Of a stretch of DNA of 64,000 bases, positions 19,888 to 32,640 are shown piece by piece. The stretch is from Prosapia bicincta (Eukaryota; Arthropoda; Insecta; Hemiptera; Cercopidae). The position numbers and the translations under genes were made by a program. The notes below the pieces were generated by a model. It saw nothing but the letters and a program-made list of their open reading frames with translations, searched no databases and was not told the origin of the DNA. Within the stretch, counting starts at the first letter, position 1, and each line of letters begins with the position of its first letter. The stretch lies in NCBI GenBank assembly GCA_036971475.1, contig JBAIZL010000002.1, positions 134,517,740 through 134,581,739 on the forward strand. Direction: 5' to 3'.

Positions 19888-21974
19888 CATTGAGGCAATG
19901 TTGGGAGTTTCCTGGCAGTTGAAATATATCGGCCATATTGAAAGCAATTGACCAGTAGATCCGCTATGAGTTTTAAACATAAGTGTTATAAAACACCAGA
20001 AGAAGGGCTTGCAGTTCTTGATAAAATTGAGGAAGACGAAGCAGCATGCGGCGTTGATGCAGTTATCCTACCACTTGACGTTGATGAAAATACCGATGAA
20101 GATATCGACGATAATCAAATTATCATAAACGACGGTGGTGATAGCATTCCTTCGGATATCGCTGGTTCTTTTGAAGTTCACCTATCCGTAAGTACAGAGA
20201 ATAGTAATCAAAAAATTAAAAAACCAGTAGTGAAGAAACTGGTCCATATTGGGAAAATTCTTTGATTCAACGATGTAGAAATAAAAAAAACTTATAGAAC
20301 AACTAAAATACCAATATGGTGGAATAACAACTCTTGAAACATTCAATTTATTTTTTGATTTGTTCCTGGACAAAATTGTTGATTTTTCTGTATCTTATGC
20401 TAATGAAACAAATCACCATAGCTTTTTTTAATTCGTCCAGAATTGAGAAATTTTTTTGGATTTCCAATTCTGACCAGGTATCATTCGCTACCTCAGTCAA
20501 AAATGTATTGGAGTAAAGATCTTGATAAAGGTGTACCAATTGTACGAGATACAATGTTTAGAAATAAATTTGATGTAATCAAAAAGTACATTCAATTTAT
20601 CAGACAACAATAAACTAGATAAATCCGATAAATTTTCAAAAGTCCGTCCCTATTTTGATGAATTAAATGCCAAATCTTATCAGTTTTGGAGTGTTTTCAC
20701 ATAAATTATCAATTGGTGAGCAAATGGTGCCCTATTTTGGACGACATTCAGCAAACATGTTCATGAGAGGAAAACCAGTGAGGTTCGGTTTCAAAATTTG
20801 GTGCATTGCTTCTGTTGATGGTTATGTATACAGTTTTGAGCCATATGTTGGAAAAGTGACATAAACAACGGCTATGGTTTAGGAGAGAAGGTCGTTTATA
20901 ATTTATTGAGAATAGTTGCAAAATCCAGAGAATCACATAATTTTTTTGATAATTTTTTCAGTACTTACAGTTTAGTAAGTAAACTGACGGAAATATGATT
21001 TTCTTAGTAGCAGGAACAATAAGGGAAAATAGGTTGCACAATATTTGGCTCACATCAGTGAAAAAATTTCTAAAAGCTCCGAAAGGAAGTTACGAATTTG
21101 CCTTTGATTAAAAAAAGAATATTTTTGTTGTTCAATGACGGGATAATTCAGTTGTTACAGTCATAACAAATTACGGATCGGTTGAACAATCCCTAAATGT
21201 AAAACGCTACAATCGAAAAGAAAGGAAACAGGACTTTGTGAAGCAGCCGAATGTTATCAGTGATTATAATAAAGGAATAGGCAGAGTGGATTCTCATGAT
21301 AATGCTATTGCCAATTACAGAATTAGAATAAGAGGTAAAAAATGGTGTTGAACTTAATTTGTAAATTGAATTGACAGTGCTGTAGTAAATGCATGGAAAT
21401 TTTATATTTTATCAACCGGAAATAAAATCAGTCAGAGTTTATTAGATCGCAGCTCGTTATCCCTTTAGTTCAATCAGTAAATATTGAAGAACCTGACAAG
21501 TGCAGCAAAAATCTGCTATTAGGTCACTGCAGTAAAATTACTCTAATAGATGATTTATGAAAAGACAAAACGGACCACATCGTAGACCGAAATAAAGGTA
21601 ATGCAAGACAGAGATGTAAAGTGTGCCACAGTCAAACAGTCTACACATGCAAGAAATGTCAAGTGTTTTTACATGTTGAATGCTCTGAAACATTTCACAA
21701 TTCAGATTGGAATAAATTGTAAAAAGCAAAACTATGTGTAAATTGTGTTTCAATAAATCGTTTAATGAGTGAGCTTTGTGTTTTTTTCAGCACACGCCAT
21801 TTCCAAACGTTGCGTTAACTCAATGCCGCGAGATGCAGGGAACTCCCAATGTTGCGCGGTGCGGCGGGCAGTATTCTCTAGGAATACATACCGCAAAAAG
21901 ATAAAATTTAAAACATAAAGAGTTTAAATTTCTTTTATATAAAACAAACCGAGCCAGCGTAAGAAGGGTTAGAA
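19888..21974 (+). mobile_element. piggyBac element, degenerate
   Basis: The transposase remnant is flanked by imperfect subterminal inverted repeats: CAATGTTGGGAGTTTCC near 19896 and GGAACTCCCAATGTTGCG near 21839. A plausible right terminus is GCGTAAGAAGGG followed by TTAG near 21960-21974, TTAA with one change. The left terminus was not found. A second copy of the 3' half lies at 52950-53840. Confidence 0.75.
19966..21725 (+). pseudogene. piggyBac transposase pseudogene
   Basis: The cut-and-paste transposase (DDE_Tnp_1_7 type) is recognisable in pieces. The N-terminus starts at ATG 19966 (MSFKHKCYKTPEEGLAVLDK), followed by a Asp-rich acidic region. Near 20500-20580 come YWSKDLDKGVPIVRDTMFRN and FDVIKKYIQFI. 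At 20680-20860 comes LSIGEQMVPYFGRHS, then GKPVRFGFKIWCIAS and FEPYVGK. At 21240-21330 come VKQPNVISDYNKGIGRVDSH and DNAIANYRI. At the end is a cysteine-rich domain, CKVCHSQTVYTCKKC...VFLHVEC. The family usually has VDE at the second block, here IGE. More than five stops and shifts show it is dead. Confidence 0.85.
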
Positions 21975-23417
21975 ACTTTAATTTAAGGCCGTTTGCAAGG
22001 GGAAGATGGTCAAAATCGACCTAGAGTTACCATCGACATTTCCAGAGATAAAGCAAGACGAGATAAAAGGGTTAAATGAATTTAAATAAATATGTAGATT
22101 TTGTAAATGATTGAGGATATGTTTAAAAAGGTTAAATATGTTTCAGTAAACGTTTTAATTAAAATATGTATTTAAATGTTGTAATTTCAATTGGGAAGGT
22201 GTTTGAATTTATTCAGCGGATGACTTAACAATTTTTATTGATTATGATTTGTTGTTCAGTAAATATTTTGATAATCTTGTGGGAGATATGGCTATATGTT
22301 TTATATGTAATTTTTGTTTCAGTATGGGCTTGATAATTGGTTTTTATATAATCTGATATAATTTATGAAATTGTTTTTAGGTTGTTTGGTAAAATTGAGT
22401 AAAACTTTACCTGCTAAAACAAATAGAAATTGAATTTTAAAAAGGTCATTTAAAATTGATAAAGATATAGGAAAAATTTTATCATTTACATGGCTGTGTA
22501 GAGTATGGCCATAAAAAAAAGTAGTGTGTTTAGAAAGTTTAACTAATTGAACAAAATGTGAAAAGTAGGGATCTTTCGGAGTGTATTGAAGAGTAAGGCT
22601 TTGCTTGAATCCAAAAGGTTAAAGCAAAAATTTGTAAATTGTAACAATTAAATTTTAAGTAAAAAGTTAAGTAAACAAAACCAAATATTGACAATTAAAA
22701 TTGCAAGGTTGAGAACCTGGGATACTGAAATAATATTAGGACAAGCAGTCAAGGGTTGTTAAAAAGTCACTTAAGGGAAAAGAGAATTTTTAATTAGAAG
22801 ATAAGAACAAGAACTTCAGGTTGGAAAGGGTTATATTTTGACAAGTAAGATTGACCGTTAAGTAGAGCAAAGTTTTACGCTTTGGTATACTCCGATTGAA
22901 AGCAAACTAAAATCGTAAAATCTTAATTTAAACTTTAATGTCAAATAGAATAAGCAGAGTATGGTTTCTTAACTGTGTAAGAACCAACACAAAGGATATT
23001 TTTAAGTCAAATAAATTGCAGACTGCGATGTAAAATTTAAATTTTAAAATTAAAAAATAAATATTTTTTAACTAACTTGCAAACAAACTGAGTATTCTTT
23101 TAAACAAGTTTCTTACACTCTCCTACAGCTGATATGGTCATTTCGCCGTTTAGATGTCTTTCAAAAGAACCCATCCCCCGGGATGACTTACCCGTTAAGG
23201 GTAGAATCCGCAGCAAGTTAGGTTTTTTCTTTTTTAAGTCCAGTGACTTGTTCTCTGGCAGATTTTGGCGAGCATTGCACAGCGTTCGTGGTTTTGCTGC
23301 GAGCGGCTCGTTTCAAAATTCTTGCTCTGCAATGGGCGTCTGGTGGTCGGACTTGCGCGCACGTGCTGGTCAACGGTAGGGTTGACGGCGCGGCGTAAGT
23401 GGTGGCCCGGTCCGTTG
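21975..23417. other. Sequence missing from the second piggyBac copy
   Basis: About 1.45-1.57 kb of AT-rich DNA with GC-rich edges lies here. In the copy at 53.8 kb, sequence matching 21858 is followed at once by sequence matching 23418, so this block is an insertion here or a deletion there. The borders read TGTTGCGCGG on the left and GGACGCAACA on the right, a short inverted match of TGTTGCG with CGCAACA. Open frames near 23134-23495 overlap one another and show no motif. Confidence 0.5.
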
Positions 23418-23577
23418 CAGCGGACGCAACAGGTCATTACTCAAAAACTAAAACCATCAGATTCATATTCAGGTTTTATCTTAATAATTCTATAGTAGAA
23501 ATGTAGATTAAATAAGGAAAAATCATATAAAATATAGATTTTGTTCTATTGAGAAGAAATGGGCCAACTGAAGCTCC
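23418..23577. repeat. Segment duplicated at 53.84-53.98 kb, copy 1
   Basis: GCAACAGGTCATTACT, CATCAGATTCAT and GTAGAAATGTAGATTAAATA recur in the same order at 53840-53980 with modest divergence. Both copies sit downstream of piggyBac 3' sequence. Confidence 0.75.
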
Positions 23578-24439
23578 TTTACAACCTGAAATTCTCTCTG
23601 TCAAAATTTTACAATAATAGGAAACATACAATTCTCTATACAGTATGAGGAACAACTTTTGAAACAGAATTGCAATACCTCAAACAAATGTGTGTCTTAA
23701 TTAACTGGAGCATTGCAAACAAACTAACTTGTCTTACTGTGCAGGAAGCGGGAACTAGTGAGATGGGGAGGATGCACTAAATAGAAAGTGAGCATGTAGC
23801 GTTCAATGACCTTTACACCAGTCAAGGGCACTGATTGTTACTTGTTATACACCACAGGCAGTCTCAAAATATTGAGTTTTAAACTATCAAAGGTTTACTA
23901 CTGTATTGCCTCAGTAGACAGGTAAAATTTGGTTATCACACACATAAAATTATAATGGTTGTGGACCAGCAACAAAAACAAGTCATGAGTACTGCCACAA
24001 ACAAATTGGTACACATACTGTCAGTTGGGAAAACATTAATAACACGCCCAAACATAAAGTGGCAATATGAGGGTGGTTAGCTTTATGAAAAAACATTTTC
24101 TCAGGGATTTTATATTGTAACCTTACCATTGATTTACGAATTCAAAATAGAATTTGTATGCATTTATAATAAACAATAATACAAATAAATAACTTATAGC
24201 TTTTCTATCAGTTGGCAAAAAAACCACTACTTACTGATATTGTTACCACTTTTTTTTGCCAAGTGATGGCAAAAGTATAATTTATAAGAAAAACCTCAAG
24301 TTCTACAACACAAAAACTGCAAGTAATAAATAACTTGCCTATCTAAAATCAATGGATTATTAAACCAATAATTCCACAATGGTATTAAATACATTGGAGT
24401 CGGTTAAATTTGACCTTTTTTAATCTATTTAAAAGAAAA
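23578..24439. other. Unassigned stretch
   Basis: No coding signal or recognised repeat. Confidence 0.5.
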
Positions 24440-24717
24440 TTGTGTCGGGCTTCCAAGAAATGTTTATACCCATATGGTATGCAAAGGAAATGATTTGGGC
24501 TTCCAAGATATGTTTATATTAATACGGTATGAAAAGGAAATGAGTCAGGCGTTCAAGAAATATTTATATCAATACAGTATGTAAAGCAAATGAGTCAAGC
24601 TTTCAAAAAATGATTATATCAATACAGTATCCAAAGGAAATGAGACGGGCTTTCAAGAAATGTTTATATCAATACGGTATGTAAAGGAAACGAGTCAGGC
24701 TTCCAAGAAATATTCAT
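24440..24717. repeat. 50-bp tandem repeat, about 5.5 copies
   Basis: The anchor TTCCAAG or TTTCAAG recurs at 24451, 24501, 24551, 24601, 24651 and 24701, an exact 50-bp step. Each unit contains TATCAATACGGTATGTAAAG with variants. The array abuts the Tigger terminus on its right and probably lies within that element. Confidence 0.9.
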
Positions 24718-24879
24718 ATAAAGTTCTATAAACCTATTTAGCGTATTTGTGATTATAACATTAGGGTTCATTAAAACTCTTATTTTTTCTACAGGAATGT
24801 ATTTCCTTGTAATCTGATTTTTCGGTAATTTGAGAGGGTCTTGGTCCCATTTAGCTTGAGTTATCGTGGCTCTACTGTA
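24718..24879 (+). mobile_element. Tigger/pogo terminal fragment, right end
   Basis: AAAGTTCTATAAACC, GGGTTCATTAAAACTC, TTTTTCTACAGGAATG, TTTTTCGGTAAT and GGTCTTGGTCCCA lead to TTATCGTGGCTCTACTG and a TA. The same series, in reverse complement, forms the Tigger end at 61628-61800. Both are ends of one family, in opposite orientation. No transposase remains next to this copy. Confidence 0.75.
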
Positions 24880-27180
24880 TTTATTTCAATATAAAAGTTA
24901 CAGTTTCTCCAATTTATTGATTTTTAATCATTTTAGCTACACAGCAAAGTTAAACCTTTATATAACAGACCCTGTATAATATGAAAACATATTAGAAAAG
25001 TTTGTCTCAAGTCCTAATATATTTTTATATACTAAATACAATTTCTATGAATAAAGATAAGGAATTATGTTTATCTTAGATGTGTGACATTGACAGTTTT
25101 TCTTTGTGTTAAACTACTTATTAACTTATTGATGCAATATTTTTTTTAATATTGTTCAAGTATTTAAGTCAAATCATTTGTCATAGGTCAATATTTGTAT
25201 ACTAAATCTATCATTGTTCTACATATCAAATTTTGGCAACTCATAGCAAGTAGGATAATTAATTCATACTGTTGAGTTAAATACATATTTCTGTATTATA
25301 GAAAGCTATCACGTATGAAATATGAAAATGATTGTAGTCCTTCCCAAAATTACCAATAGTATCAGTTTTTGCATTTTATACTTGTCTCATGGCGTCTGGA
25401 AGTTTTAGTATTTAACACAGTCCTACATTTCTGGAGCCATGGCATTAGGAGGTTCAATTGTCTGGATGGCCTTTATAGTTTTGACTATGCTCCATGAGTT
25501 ACATTGTAAAATATCCTTTTTAAAAACAGGGAAACTTAAAAGAGAGGGATATAATAGATGTATTAGAGAGGGCCAAGAACGAACCCTTGTGAAACCCCAG
25601 CAGAAACATTATGAAAGGCAGTTGTCAACAGATAGTGTAGGTTGTGACATATAGGTTAGGAACGGATTAAGAAAACTATGTGTTTGGGTAGAGAGGGTGT
25701 CTGACAACGTCGAAGGACTTGTCATTGAAGAAGACTGATGTTTATTGAAAACATCCACTACCAAATTCAATACCCGCAACAACGGCGGGGTAGTGGGTGC
25801 CCCTCCTAAATCTGAACTACTCTTGATGAATAATCCCATCTAGAGCTAGAAAGATGTGTGGCATTTGAAATTTTTGGACATTATGGGAAGAAGAGATAGG
25901 GGCAATAATTGTCTGATCTGTGCAGAGATTGTGATGTTTGGGAATGAGCATTATCTTTTACTGGGTTTCAGCAGGAGAGGAAGTGGTTTAGTTGGTTATA
26001 AGAGTTGAAGATTTGAAGTCGATGGGAGGAAAGTGTTTCAGTTGAATGGTTGTGGAAGAAATGGAGGTTGTAAGCCTTCTTCTGTCCAAGTCTTCATATA
26101 GCATTATTGACATTGTGGTGCATGTTATAAAAAGGGGATCCACTCTATCTGGGACCTGACCAACATATTCTTGGAGGTACCTATCCAGAAACCGGTAGAA
26201 GCTTTCATCGTCAGTGCTTTGTTGTGGTGATAACAATGCTTTAAAAGAAACCAAAGTCTTTAGTCGGATCTGTGGGGAGGAATTTAAGTCCTAAAGCATC
26301 TAACAGCACTATTCCTCCTTTCCCGAGAATTTGACATGTGACCTTTCACTGTGCTGTCAGAGACATTCCAGGATTTCAGATAGGTTGCCCAAGAGTCGGT
26401 AGGGTATTCTTCTAGTAGCCTCTTTATCAGGCCTTACTGTTAAGCAACCTCTTGAAATTTTTAAGAAATGTTCCTAGACACCAAATGTGTGGATATAGAA
26501 GGAATGGCTGCAAAATATTGTCTTTAAAAGAGAACAATAGTGACTAGGTTAAATCAAATCAAAACTAGTCAATTTTGTAAGATTTTTTGAAATTTTATGC
26601 AATGTTTAAGCTTTGGTTCAGTGAACATAGTAATTTTTGTAAAGAAGTTATAAACCTCGTTTTAGTTTTGTACAAAAGTTTTATCATCTGCATGTACACA
26701 CCTTTTTCGTCATTATATCAGTTATTTTATAACAGTTAATTTTATAATTTGGTATATGAGAAATATGTATATAGCATATTGGATAAATATATTTTTGGGA
26801 TGTTTAGGAAATTTGGCAACTAAATTGTTATTTAAATAATCATACATGTTTAGAACTGTGTGTATTAGTTTATTTTTTTTTCTTATGTTTTGGAAGAGAG
26901 GTAACAGGGATTTTGTAATGTTCACAATTCTGTAATTTCAAGGCTTTTTAAAAAAAATACGGATTATAATTTTTTTTCTTTGTATAGATTGAAGCAATCA
27001 GGAAATAATGAGTATTTACATTTGTCAGAGACTTGAGTTTTTGTGTATACTTAGCCATTTTCTTGGGATGCATATTAAAAATGTTATGTTCTGTATGTAA
27101 CATCTTAATAAAAGTATTTTGTTGCAAATCTGCTTGGAAATGCTATTATGACAAATGATTTCCTTTGACATTATCATTTA
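24880..27180. other. Long unassigned intronic stretch
   Basis: No exon pair, transposon end or repeat that I can support. ORFs near 25439-25654 (+) and 25988-26254 and 25609-25839 (-) are 70-90 codons with no motif I recognise. The minus-strand frames around 25.6-26.3 kb have higher GC and could be a worn retroelement, but I could not place them. Confidence 0.4.
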
Positions 27181-27187
27181 GTGAAAC

Positions 27188-28230
27188 AGTTGTTGTTATT
27201 CATGAGGTGGAAAACCGTTTTAAGAAAAAAAGTACCATTGCTAAAGAGTACGGGATAGAACCCACTGCAGTGACTACATTTTTGAAAAATAAGGAAAAAA
27301 TATTAAATAGTGCTTAGAGTGGAAATGGAAATGACCACAAAGAGGCAGAGAACCAGATAATCCTAAAGAAGATGAATGTATGCTAAAGTGGTTTAAACAA
27401 GCTGGGAAGAAAACATTCCATTATATGGCTCATTGTTCGAACAAAGGCAGAAGAGTTTGCTTGTAGCTTAAGAAATTGGAATGGTATCAAAAAAAGAATC
27501 ATTACCTTCAAGTTTGTTTGCGGTGCAAAGTGTAAGTGTAAATCAAGAAGCTGGAAATGTTTGTAAAGAAGATGTTTTAAAAATGATTGAAGAATTCCCA
27601 GCATACGTGGATGAAACGAGTTAAAACCATAGATAAAATGTTAAATTTTTAAAAGGGATCACTGCAGTGGAGGAATAAACAGTAGTGAACAAGTGATTTT
27701 ATTGGTTGGGGAAAATATGAATGGCACCGAAAAGTTGCCTTTACTGATGATAGTCCTAGATGTTTTAAAAACATAAAAGTCCAAACCACTCGAGTACAAA
27801 ACTAATTAAAAAAGCTTGGATGACAGCAGAGCTGATTAAAGAATGGCTGTTAAAACTTTACCAAACCTTCTGTAAACAGAATGGAACAACCATCCTGTTT
27901 GTAGACAATAGTACTGCACATAACAATATCCCACTTATGGACAATGTTAAGGTTATTTACCCCCACCCTCTCCCAAATACTAGTTCAGTTGTACAGTCAA
28001 TGGATTGAGGCATTATAAAATATTTCAAGTGTTTTTACTGGGGACTTATTGTACAAACACTCTTGATAGGTTTGTTGGAAAACAACAAAAATTTAAAAAA
28101 ATATCTTCTTTAAGCAACAAGAAGGTCCTATATTGAATCATCCAAAGTTATTGAAACGACATTAGCAAATTACTTTAAGAAAGCTGGATTCCTTAAGAAG
28201 TCTGTCCAGCATTCGAGTGCATGTTTTATT
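27188..28230 (+). pseudogene. Tigger/TIGD-type transposase pseudogene
   Basis: A pogo/Tigger transposase is recognisable in order. The CENP-B-like N-terminal helix-turn-helix is at 27190-27320: EVENRFKKKSTIAKEYGIEP, then TAVTTFLKNKEKILN. A second HTH remnant, MLKWFKQA, is near 27380. A DDE region follows: FTDDSPRCFKNIK, then AWMTAELIKEWLLKLYQ, then ILFVDNSTAHNNIP, where D is the second catalytic acid, then TSSVVQSMD followed by a stop and GIIKYFKC. The C-terminal part contains TLANYFKKAGFLKKS. Stops and shifts are frequent, so the gene is dead. The 114-bp satellite begins directly after its last recognisable codon. Confidence 0.8.
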
Positions 28231-31200
28231 CATTTAGAACATCTTATTATTAAGGGATGACATAAGTAATCAAATGTGGCATCGAGTGCATAAACTTTAG
28301 TCAAAAGTATGTTAAAATAGGGTGTCATATTTTCATGTTTTATTCATTTAGAACATCTTATTATTAAGGGGTGACATAAGCAATCAAATGTAGCTTCAAT
28401 TGCTTAAACTTTAGTCAAAAGTATGTTAAAATAGGGTGTCATATTTTCATGATTTATTCATTTAGAACATCTTATTATTAAGGGATGACATAAGCAATCA
28501 AATGTGGCTTCAATTGCATAAACTTTAGTCAAAAGTATGTTAAAATAGGGTGTCATATTTTCATGATTTATTCATTTAGAACATCTTATTATTAAGGGAT
28601 GACATAAGCAATCAAATGTGGCTTCAATTGCATAAACTTTAGTCAAAAGTATGTTAAAATAGGGTGTCATATTTTCATGATTTATTCATTTAGAACATCT
28701 TATTATTAAGGGATGACATAAGCAATCAAATGTGGCTTCAAATGCATAAACGTTAGTCAAAAGTATGTTAAAATAGGGTGTCATATTTTCATGATTTATT
28801 CATTTAGAACATCTTATTATTAAGGGATGACATAAGCAATCAAATGTGGCTTCAATTGCATAAACTTTAGTCAAAAGTATGTTAAAATAGGGTGTCATAT
28901 TTTCATGATTTATTCATTTAGAACATCTTATTATTAAGGGATGACATAAGCAATCAAATGTGGCTTCAATTGCATAAACTTTAGTCAAAAGTATGTTAAA
29001 ATAGGGTGTCATATTTTCATGATTTATTCATTTAGAACATCTTATTATTAAGGGATGACATAAGCAATCAAATGTGGCTTCAATTGCATAAACTTTAGTC
29101 AAAAGTATGTTAAAATAGGGTGTCATATTTTCATGATTTATTCATTTAGAACATCTTATTATTAAGGGATGACATAAGCAATCAAATGTGGCTTCAAATG
29201 CATAAACGTTAGTCAAAAGTATGTTAAAATAGGGTGTCATATTTTCATGATTTATTCATTTAGAACATCTTATTATTAAGGGATGACATAAGCAATCAAA
29301 TGTGGCTTCAATTGCATAAACTTTAGTCAAAAGTATGTTAAAATAGGGTGTCATATTTTCATGATTTATTCATTTAGAACATCTTATTATTAAGGGATGA
29401 CATAAGCAATCAAATGTGGCTTCAATTGCATAAACTTTAGTCAAAAGTATGTTAAAATAGGGTGTCATATTTTCATGATTTATTCATTTAGAACATCTTA
29501 TTATTAAGGGATGACATAAGCAATCAAATGTGGCTTCAAATGCATAAACGTTAGTCAAAAGTATGTTAAAATAGGGTGTCATATTTTCATGATTTATTCA
29601 TTTAGAACATCTTATTATTAAGGGATGACATAAGCAATCAAATGTGGCTTCAATTGCATAAACTTTAGTCAAAAGTATGTTAAAATAGGGTGTCATATTT
29701 TCATGATTTATTCATTTAGAACATCTTATTATTAAGGGATGACATAAGCAATCAAATGTGGCTTCAATTGCATAAACTTTAGTCAAAAGTATGTTAAAAT
29801 AGGGTGTCATATTTTCATGATTTATTCATTTAGAACATCTTATTATTAAGGGATGACATAAGCAATCAAATGTGGCTTCAAATGCATAAACGTTAGTCAA
29901 AAGTATGTTAAAATAGGGTGTCATATTTTCATGATTTATTCATTTAGAACATCTTATTATTAAGGGATGACATAAGCAATCAAATGTGGCTTCAATTGCA
30001 TAAACTTTAGTCAAAAGTATGTTAAAATAGGGTGTCATATTTTCATGATTTATTCATTTAGAACATCTTATTATTAAGGGATGACATAAGCAATCAAATG
30101 TGGCTTCAATTGCATAAACTTTAGTCAAAAGTATGTTAAAATAGGGTGTCATATTTTCATGATTTATTTATTTAGAACATCTTATTATTAAGGGATGACA
30201 TAAGCAATCAAATGTGGCTTCAATTGCATAAACTTTAGTCAAAAGTATGTTAAAATAGGGTGTCATATTTTCATGATTTATTCATTTAGAACATCTTATT
30301 ATTAAGGGATGACATAAGCAATCAAATGTGGCTTCAATTGCATAAACTTTAGTCAAAAGTATGTTAAAATAGGGTGTCATATTTTCATGATTTATTCATT
30401 TAGAACATCTTATTATTAAGGGATGACATAAGCAATCAAATGTGGCTTCAATTGCATAAACTTTAGTCAAAAGTATGTTAAAATAGGGTGTCATATTTTC
30501 ATGATTTATTCATTTAGAACATCTTATTATTAAGGGATGACATAAGCAATCAAATGTGGCTTCAATTGCATAAACTTTAGTCAAAAGTATGTTAAAATAG
30601 GGTGTCATATTTTCATGATTTATTCATTTAGAACATCTTATTATTAAGGGATGACATAAGCAATCAAATGTGGCTTCAAATGCATAAACGTTAGTCAAAA
30701 GTATGTTAAAATAGGGTGTCATATTTTCATGATTTATTCATTTAGAACATCTTATTATTAAGGGATGACATAAGCAATCAAATGTGGCTTCAATTGCATA
30801 AACTTTAGTCAAAAGTATGTTAAAATAGGGTGTCATATTTTCATGATTTATTCATTTAGAACATCTTATTATTAAGGGATGACATAAGCAATCAAATGTG
30901 GCTTCAATTGCATAAACTTTAGTCAAAAGTATGTTAAAATAGGGTGTCATATTTTCATGATTTATTCATTTAGAACATCTTATTATTAAGGGATGACATA
31001 AGCAATCAAATGTGGCTTCAATTGCATAAACTTTAGTCAAAAGTATGTTAAAATAGGGTGTCATATTTTCATGATTTATTCATTTAGAACATCTTATTAT
31101 TAAGGGATGACATAAGCAATCAAATGTGGCTTCAAATGCATAAACGTTAGTCAAAAGTATGTTAAAATAGGGTGTCATATTTTCATGATTTATTCATTTA

Positions 31201-32640
31201 GAACATCATATTATTAAGGGATGACATAAGCAATCAAATGTGGCTTCAATTGCATAAACTTTAGTCAAAAGTATGTTAAAATAGGGTGTCATATTTTCAT
31301 GATTTATTCATTTAGAACATCTTATTATTAAGGGATGACATAAGCAATCAAATGTGGCTTCAATTGCATAAACTTTAGTCAAAAGTATGTTAAAATAGGG
31401 TGTCATATTTTCATGATTTATTCATTTAGAACATCTTATTATTAAGGGATGACATAAGCAATCAAATGTGGCTTCAAATGCATAAACGTTAGTCAAAAGT
31501 ATGTTAAAATAGGGTGTCATATTTTCATGATTTATTCATTTAGAACATCTTATTATTAAGGGATGACATAAGCAATCAAATGTGGCTTCAATTGCATAAA
31601 CTTTAGTCAAAAGTATGTTAAAATAGGGTGTCATATTTTCATGATTTATTCATTTAGAACATCTTATTATTAAGGGATGACATAAGCAATCAAATGTGGC
31701 TTCAATTGCATAAACTTTAGTCAAAAGTATGTTAAAATAGGGTGTCATATTTTCATGATTTATTTATTTAGAACATCTTATTATTAAGGGATGACATAAG
31801 CAATCAAATGTGGCTTCAATTGCATAAACTTTAGTCAAAAGTATGTTAAAATAGGGTGTCATATTTTCATGATTTATTCATTTAGAACATCTTATTATTA
31901 AGGGATGACATAAGCAATCAAATGTGGCTTCAATTGCATAAACTTTAGTCAAAAGTATGTTAAAATAGGGTGTCATATTTTCATGATTTATTCATTTAGA
32001 ACATCTTATTATTAAGGGATGACATAAGCAATCAAATGTGGCTTCAATTGCATAAACTTTAGTCAAAAGTATGTTAAAATAGGGTGTCATATTTTCATTA
32101 TTTATTCATTTAGAACATCTTATTATTAAGGGATGACATAAGCAATCAAATGTGGCTTCAATTGCATAAACTTTAGTCAAAAGTATGTTAAAATAGGGTG
32201 TCATATTTTCATGATTTATTCATTTAGAACATCTTATTATTAAGGGATGACATAAGCAATCAAATGTGGCTTCAATTGCATAAACTTTAGTCAAAAGTAT
32301 GTTAAAATAGGGTGTCATATTTTCATGATTTATTCATTTAGAACATCTTATTATTAAGGGATGACATAAGCAATCAAATGTGGCTTCAAATGCATAAACG
32401 TTAGTCAAAAGTTGTTAAAATAGGGTGTCATATTTTTATGTTTTATTCATTTAGAACATCTTATTATTAAGGGATGACATAAGCAATCAAATGTCGCTTC
32501 AATTGCATAAACTTTAGTCAAAAGTATGTTAAAATAGGTTGTCATATTTTAATGTTTTATTCATTTAGAACATCTTATTATTAAGGGATGACATAAGCAA
32601 TCAAATTTGGCTTCAATTCCATAAACATTAATCAAAAGTA
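28215..32640. repeat. 114-bp satellite, about 39 copies
   Basis: CATTTAGAACATCTTATT recurs every 114 bp from 28231 to 32562; the single departure is a one-base loss near 32412. Most units are almost identical; the first two and last three are more divergent, as expected at array edges. A variant unit (TTCAAATGCATAAACG instead of TTCAATTGCATAAACT) occurs at 28741, 29197, 29539, 29881, 30679, 31135, 31477 and 32389. Spacings are whole multiples of 114 (mostly 3 or 4 units), which shows higher-order organisation. The array lies in the 28.5-kb first intron. Confidence 0.97.

Noticed and set aside
23134..23495. Three overlapping ORFs in a GC-rich patch
   Set aside because: Mutually overlapping in different frames with no motif; the GC-rich composition alone lengthens ORFs.
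25439..26254. Clustered ORFs of 70-90 codons on both strands
   Set aside because: No conserved motif, splice pattern or transposon terminus could be attached; left unassigned.
28215..32640. CRISPR-like array
   Set aside because: Units are contiguous 114-bp monomers with no unique spacers, in a eukaryotic intron.
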